DNA of 64,000 nucleotides from Salinispirillum marinum (GTDB lineage: Bacteria > Pseudomonadota > Gammaproteobacteria > Pseudomonadales > Natronospirillaceae). Position 1 is the stretch's first letter, and each line of letters starts with the position of its first letter. The notes under the pieces were generated by a model that worked only from the letters and a program-made list of their open reading frames with translations, searched no databases and was not told the DNA's origin. Shown one piece after another: positions 59,924-64,000 of this stretch. A program made the translations under genes and the position numbers. The stretch lies in the NCBI RefSeq assembly GCF_042651565.1, contig NZ_JBHSDF010000004.1; one strand, 5' to 3'.

Positions 59924-62118
59924 CGAACGCAGAGCTGATCAGTAAGTTAGCCTTTCATCGCGGTATTGCGCAGCGTTTCGCCAATTATCTGGGCCATGAA
60001 GAAACTATCCCGGCGGAGCGGCAAGCCAAAATACTGCGGGCCATGGGCTACGACTTAAGCAATGATGACGTCATTCGAGACGCGATTTTTGCCTTGGACG
60101 CTGCGCCCTGGCAAGGGCTTCTACGCCCCGTGTATGTTGTATCACCCCGCTCGCTGCACTGGGGCGTTGAGGTGTATTGTTGGGATATGGATGTCATGTC
60201 ACCCGTGCGCTGGCAACTGACGTTGGAAGATGGCAGGGATGGTGGCAGTGGACAGGAAACCCTAGAACAGTGGCAAGAAACCGGTGAATATTGGATCGAT
60301 GACCGGCGTTATGTGCGCCGTGTTTTACCCCTGTCGCATGATCTGCCGTTAGGCTATCACCACCTTGCCGTTGAGCACGGCGGCAAGCAGGCCACCACAT
60401 CGCTCATTATCGCGCCCGCTGCCAGTTATCAAAACGCCGAGATGGCGCGTGGCAAGAAAGTCTGGGGTACGGCTATTCAGCTTTATACGTTGCGTTCCGA
60501 ACGCAACTGGGGAATGGGAGATTTCACGGATTTAGAAGAGCTGATCGTCGCCATGGGGCAGCTTGGCGCCGGGGTCATTGGGTTGAATCCCATTCACGCC
60601 CTGTATCCGATCAGCCCGGAGCATGCAAGCCCTTATAGCCCGTCCAACCGCAGCTTCATCAATCCACTCTATGTTGATGTGACACGCGTGCCGGAGTTTC
60701 AGACATCGAAAGCCTTACAACGTAAGGTGAATGCAAAAGCGTTTCAACAGGCCTTGGCCGCCTGTCGCGAGCAGTCAGAGGTCGACTACCCGCAAGTCAG
60801 TGCATTGAAATACGGCCTGTTCGAAGCCATGTTTGCGCTGTTTGAGCGCCACCATTTGGCGAAGAACACCGCTCGGGCACAAGCCTTTCACGAATTCGTG
60901 GCGCGCAACGGTGAACCGTTGCGGCAGCATGCGGTATTTGAGGCTCTATTGCGTCATTTCAAAGCCTTGGACATCAATGCCTGGGGTTGGCCGGTGTGGC
61001 CGGAAGCCTATCGGGATCATCATTCACCTGCCGTGACAGAATTCGCGGCCACCCATGAATCGGCCGTGAACTATGCCATGTATTTGCAGTTTATTGCCGA
61101 CGAGCAGTTACGCGCGGTCAATGCAGCCGCTGATGCGCAGGGGATGCCGGTCGGGTTGTATCGGGATTTGGCCGTAGGAGCCGATCGGGGCGGCGCGGAA
61201 ATCTGGACCAACAAAGAACGCTACTGCATCAATGCCAGTGTAGGCGCACCGCCCGATGCGCTAGGGCCGACGGGACAAAACTGGGGCTTACCGCCACTGG
61301 ACCCGGTTAAGTTGCAGCAGGACGCCTACGGTACATTCATTACCTTAGTGCGCAACAATATGCAGGGCTGCGGGGCGTTGCGGATTGATCATGCCATGGC
61401 GTTGTTTCGCTTGTGGTGGTGTCCACCCGGTGAAGATGCTTCGCAGGGTGTTTACGTGCATTACAACGTTGATGACCTGTTGGGGATCTTGAATTTGGAG
61501 AGCCAGCGCAATCAATGCATGGTGATTGCCGAAGACTTGGGCACCGTGCCGGACGAAGTGGTTGAGTTGTTTCCTGCCGCACAACTGTACTCGAATAAGG
61601 TCTTTTATTTTGAAGCCAATCCGGCGGGCGTGACACCGCCGAAAGATTACGCTCCCAAGGCTCTGGCCATCGTGGCCAATCATGATATGCCCACGGTGGC
61701 GGCGTATTGGAACAAGAGTGATTTGGCACTCCGACGTACATTGAATATGTTTCCCACGCCCGAATCCTATGATGTAGAAATGGTGGCGCGTGATGAAACT
61801 AAACAGCGTATTTTGGAGGCTTTAGCAGCGGATGATCGCCTCCCTGACGAAGTCTCCGGGCAGCTGGAGGCGGTGCCAGAAATGACTCGTCCACTCAGTT
61901 TTGCGATGCATGAATATTTGGCTTCGGGTGCATCGCAAATGGTGGTGGTGCAGTTAGAGGATATGTTGTTGATTGACCGTCCGGTTAACGTGCCTGGCAC
62001 CAGTACGGAATACCCTAACTGGCGCCGCAAGCTAACGGCCAATACGGACAGCTTGTTTGCCGAGACAGATATTCAAGCATTCTGTCGCCGTTTAACGGTT
62101 GTGCGGGAGACTGAATAG
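59920..62118 (+). CDS. malQ: 4-alpha-glucanotransferase (amylomaltase)
   Basis: MalQ disproportionates maltodextrins and releases glucose. The 732-aa GH77 enzyme has an N-terminal helical and beta extension (about 1-150) and a TIM barrel starting WGTAIQLYTLRSERNWGMGDF near 184. The catalytic segments are LRIDHAMALFRLWW with the nucleophilic Asp near 489 and VIAEDLGTVP with the acid-base Glu near 536, and ANHDMPT near 586. It is the second gene of the glk-malQ operon, overlapping by 4 bp. No malP or maltose porin is present in the window. Confidence 0.95.
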   Translation: MTNAELISKLAFHRGIAQRFANYLGHEETIPAERQAKILRAMGYDLSNDDVIRDAIFALDAAPWQGLLRPVYVVSPRSLHWGVEVYCWDMDVMSPVRWQLTLEDGRDGGSGQETLEQWQETGEYWIDDRRYVRRVLPLSHDLPLGYHHLAVEHGGKQATTSLIIAPAASYQNAEMARGKKVWGTAIQLYTLRSERNWGMGDFTDLEELIVAMGQLGAGVIGLNPIHALYPISPEHASPYSPSNRSFINPLYVDVTRVPEFQTSKALQRKVNAKAFQQALAACREQSEVDYPQVSALKYGLFEAMFALFERHHLAKNTARAQAFHEFVARNGEPLRQHAVFEALLRHFKALDINAWGWPVWPEAYRDHHSPAVTEFAATHESAVNYAMYLQFIADEQLRAVNAAADAQGMPVGLYRDLAVGADRGGAEIWTNKERYCINASVGAPPDALGPTGQNWGLPPLDPVKLQQDAYGTFITLVRNNMQGCGALRIDHAMALFRLWWCPPGEDASQGVYVHYNVDDLLGILNLESQRNQCMVIAEDLGTVPDEVVELFPAAQLYSNKVFYFEANPAGVTPPKDYAPKALAIVANHDMPTVAAYWNKSDLALRRTLNMFPTPESYDVEMVARDETKQRILEALAADDRLPDEVSGQLEAVPEMTRPLSFAMHEYLASGASQMVVVQLEDMLLIDRPVNVPGTSTEYPNWRRKLTANTDSLFAETDIQAFCRRLTVVRETE

Positions 62119-62132
62119 GCGAAAGTTGAACT

Positions 62133-62190
62133 AATGCCATTAACTGAAGGCCGGACATCCTGTGTAGAGTTTTCTTACGTTAATGGCATT
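62133..62190 (+). repeat. 12-bp inverted repeat downstream of malQ
   Basis: AATGCCATTAAC (62133-62144) is exactly complementary to GTTAATGGCATT (62179-62190) with 34 nt between. It begins 15 bp after the malQ stop and could form a long stem. A T-rich stretch follows 18 bp later, not directly, so it is an atypical terminator or mRNA-protecting stem. Confidence 0.7.
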
Positions 62191-62482
62191 GCAGGCCAAG
62201 GCATAATTTTTCGGGGTTGATTTTATTTCTTGGGTGGAGGGAGTTCCAGAAAGGGTGGAGATGTTTTCAGGGTTGATCGGTTTTAGGCTCAATCAACTTG
62301 AATTGCCCACCCCCTTTGCGCATAGTCCTTATCACAGTTGGCACCCCGCGTTAGGGTGCGCTAGCGCTGCATCCTCCGGGGTTTTCTTGCCCACAGGGTT
62401 AAGTGGGTGAAGTCCAAATGCCGATGTCGAAGACATTCATGGGTTTCACCGTCATTCACATAAGAATAATGAGTGGACGCTA
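62191..62482 (+). other. Intergenic region upstream of the ABC ATPase gene
   Basis: There is no gene here. It holds two GGGTGGAG motifs (about 62232 and 62255) on the plus strand, loosely similar to MalT boxes, a GCACCC/GGGTGC hairpin (62341-62359), the 10-bp palindrome GCGCTAGCGC, and the leader of the following gene. No riboswitch was recognised. Confidence 0.5.
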
Positions 62483-63577
62483 ATGGCCAGTATCAAATTC
62501 GATAAAGTAGTAAAAAGTTACGGCGATGTGAACATCATCAAGGGTCTTGATCTTGAAATTAAAGATAAAGAGTTCATGGTGCTTGTTGGGCCATCAGGCT
62601 GTGGTAAATCAACCACCTTGCGGATGATTGCCGGTCTGGAAGAAATCACCACCGGCGATTTGTTCATCGGTGAACGTCGGGTAAATAATGTACACCCGAA
62701 AGACCGTGATGTGGCCATGGTGTTCCAAAGCTACGCACTCTATCCGCACATGACCGTGCGCGAAAACATCGCCTTTGGTCTGCGCCTGCGTAAACTGCCA
62801 AAAGATGAAATCGATCGTTTGGTCAACGAGGCTGCCCAAACCTTGGGCATGGCTCACTTGCTCGATCGTAAGCCGAAAGCCTTGTCGGGTGGTCAGCGTC
62901 AACGTGTTGCTCTGGGTCGGGCCATCGTGCGCAAACCTTCGGTTTTCCTGTTCGATGAGCCGTTGTCTAACTTAGATGCCGAGTTGCGCGTACAAATGCG
63001 GGCCGAAATCGGCAAGTTGCAGAAACGTTTGGCCATTACGTCGGTCTATGTAACGCACGACCAGGTCGAAGCCATGACCATGGGTGACCGTATCGCCGTG
63101 TTGCACGATGGTAACCTCCGCCAAGTCGGTACACCGCTGGAATTGTACGATACCCCGGCCAACCTCTTTGTGGCGCAGTTCATTGGTACGCCAAACATGA
63201 ACATCGCCAAGGGTACACTATCGGCAGATGGTGCTGAAATCCAGTTGCCAAGTGGCAAATTTGCCGTGCCGGATGCGTGGAAAGAGGCGGCAAAAGGCGC
63301 GGCAGGTAAATCGGTTTATGTGGGTTTCCGTCCCGAGCACACGCGTCCTGGCGACGAGCATGAGTGGAAAAATACCGCAACACTAGAGGGTTCGGTGGAA
63401 ATCGTTGAAACCCTTGGCCACGAAGTGGTGGTTTATGTGGCGGTTGAAGGCATGGAAGAGCGTGTTATTGCTAAAATGGACGCGCACAAAGTGCCTTCGC
63501 ACGGCGATCGAATCAAGGTGGAGATCAACCTGGAACGCATTCATCTGTTCGATGGTGATACGCAAGAGCGCATGTAA
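62483..63577 (+). CDS. Sugar ABC importer ATP-binding protein (MalK/UgpC family)
   Basis: This is the ATPase of a CUT1-type carbohydrate importer. The 364-aa protein has Walker A GPSGCGKST (36-44), the Q-loop in FQSYALYPHM, signature LSGGQ (134-138), Walker B VFLFDEP (154-160) and the His switch in YVTHDQ. A C-terminal MalK-like regulatory beta domain spans about 240-364. MalK, UgpC and MsmK are not separable by eye. No permease or binding-protein gene follows in the visible sequence; a strong terminator does. The glk-malQ operon just upstream suggests glucose or maltooligosaccharide use. Confidence 0.9.
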   Translation: MASIKFDKVVKSYGDVNIIKGLDLEIKDKEFMVLVGPSGCGKSTTLRMIAGLEEITTGDLFIGERRVNNVHPKDRDVAMVFQSYALYPHMTVRENIAFGLRLRKLPKDEIDRLVNEAAQTLGMAHLLDRKPKALSGGQRQRVALGRAIVRKPSVFLFDEPLSNLDAELRVQMRAEIGKLQKRLAITSVYVTHDQVEAMTMGDRIAVLHDGNLRQVGTPLELYDTPANLFVAQFIGTPNMNIAKGTLSADGAEIQLPSGKFAVPDAWKEAAKGAAGKSVYVGFRPEHTRPGDEHEWKNTATLEGSVEIVETLGHEVVVYVAVEGMEERVIAKMDAHKVPSHGDRIKVEINLERIHLFDGDTQERM

Positions 63578-63591
63578 TAAGTTCTTTGGCA

Positions 63592-63619
63592 AAAGCCGGT
63601 CAATAGGACCGGCTTTTTT
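63592..63619 (+). terminator. Rho-independent terminator of the ABC ATPase gene
   Basis: AAAGCCGGTC (63592-63601) pairs perfectly with GACCGGCTTT (63607-63616) around the 5-nt loop AATAG, and the T run extends to 63619. Confidence 0.95.
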
Positions 63620-63705
63620 GTTGTGCACCAAGAAGCCTCGTTGATTGGGTTGATTTTCGCACTGTCCTACCCCATCTTATGTCTCGGTTCTCGCAGGGAC
63701 TCCCT

Positions 63706-64000
63706 ATGAAGTTTCAAATATCTTCACCCGCGCATTATTTTACGGATCTGGATTTGCCATGGGCAAAACACCTTACTGAATGGCCGGATGAACTCTTTGT
63801 GCCCGTGGTTCGGGGCATCCACCGCAATGTAGTGCGTTTTGTACCGCGCGGCGACAAGGTATACGCGCTCAAGGAATTAGCACAACATATAGCGGAAAAA
63901 GAATACCGCCTGCTGCGTGAGTTAAACGAGCTCGGCCTGCCGGTGGTGGAACCCATTGCTGTGGTGACGGAACGTGACAAGTCGTTGTCGGGCAAAACCC
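63706..64000 (+). CDS. DUF4032 kinase-like protein (5' part, cut by the window end)
   Basis: The first 98 codons of a gene run off the window edge, open throughout. The protein starts MKFQISSPAHYFTDLDL and contains WPDELFVPVVRGIHRNVVRF near 27-46, YALKEL near 54 and AEKEYRLLRELNELGLPVVEP near 63-83. That is the layout of the N-terminal lobe of DUF4032 proteins, distantly related to lipopolysaccharide kinases (the Lys in ALKE resembles the ATP-binding lysine). GGGACTCCCT precedes the ATG. The family is best known from actinobacteria, which makes its presence here notable. The call rests on the N-terminus alone. Confidence 0.7.
   Translation, partial: MKFQISSPAHYFTDLDLPWAKHLTEWPDELFVPVVRGIHRNVVRFVPRGDKVYALKELAQHIAEKEYRLLRELNELGLPVVEPIAVVTERDKSLSGKT

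Noticed and set aside
62225..62265. MalT boxes before the ABC ATPase
   Set aside because: The two GGGTGGAG motifs deviate from the MalT consensus and no malT gene is visible; kept only as a note in the intergenic entry.

Overview
This window comes from a gammaproteobacterial chromosome. The evidence is RecC, RecB and RecD in one operon, FolX and FolM, MetE next to MetR, AceE and AceF, a PykA-type pyruvate kinase, HexR, and a LysR gene divergent from fpr as in pseudomonads. Base composition is moderately GC-rich. The mix of genes fits a marine, Oceanospirillales-like heterotroph (Saccharospirillaceae or Reinekea-like is a guess). Almost everything looks like vertically inherited core or near-core chromosome, with one clear mobile element.

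Layout. 1-400: two copies and the start of a third copy of a 104-bp unit carrying the first 12 nt of tRNA-Val, then intact tRNA-Val(TAC) and tRNA-Asp(GTC). 0.5-12.7 kb: mostly housekeeping metabolism: a DUF1566 exported protein, fadH, a coiled-coil unknown paired with a D-cysteine desulfhydrase-like PLP enzyme, a YlqF GTPase, folM, a Set-type sugar efflux pump, ansA with a small unknown, rmuC, a beta-hydroxyacid dehydrogenase, folX and bcp. 12.9-19.9 kb: a MksF-MksE-MksB (JetA-JetB-JetC-like) SMC condensin operon with no JetD/MksG nuclease, followed at once by a YbdG-type mechanosensitive channel. 19.9-27.5 kb: a 7TMR-DISM diguanylate cyclase, metE/metR, an unusual chemoreceptor and a second DUF1566 protein. 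27.8-30.8 kb: rhlE, whose terminator loop has been split by an IS1182-family element. 30.8-38.1 kb: fpr/finR, a MASE1-EAL phosphodiesterase, two hotdog-fold proteins and a dCache-GGDEF cyclase. 38.1-47.7 kb: recC-recB-recD behind a near-ideal LexA box, then a lipoprotein. 47.9-50.5 kb: trhA, DUF1415 and an M48 metalloprotease. 50.5-64 kb: central carbon metabolism (aceEF, pykA, gap, hexR, glk, malQ, an ABC sugar-import ATPase) and the start of a DUF4032 gene.

How the genes work together. Glucose entering the cell or released by MalQ is phosphorylated by Glk, oxidised at Gap, passed through PykA and then AceEF. HexR lies among these genes, and HexR-type operators are visible upstream of gap and between hexR and glk. 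MksFEB, RecCBD and RmuC all act on chromosome organisation or repair. Three c-di-GMP enzymes (two cyclases, one phosphodiesterase) lie within about 18 kb. The best leads for new biology are the JetD-less condensin operon coupled to a mechanosensitive channel, the SOS box on recCBD, the terminator-loop insertion, and the tRNA-fragment repeats.
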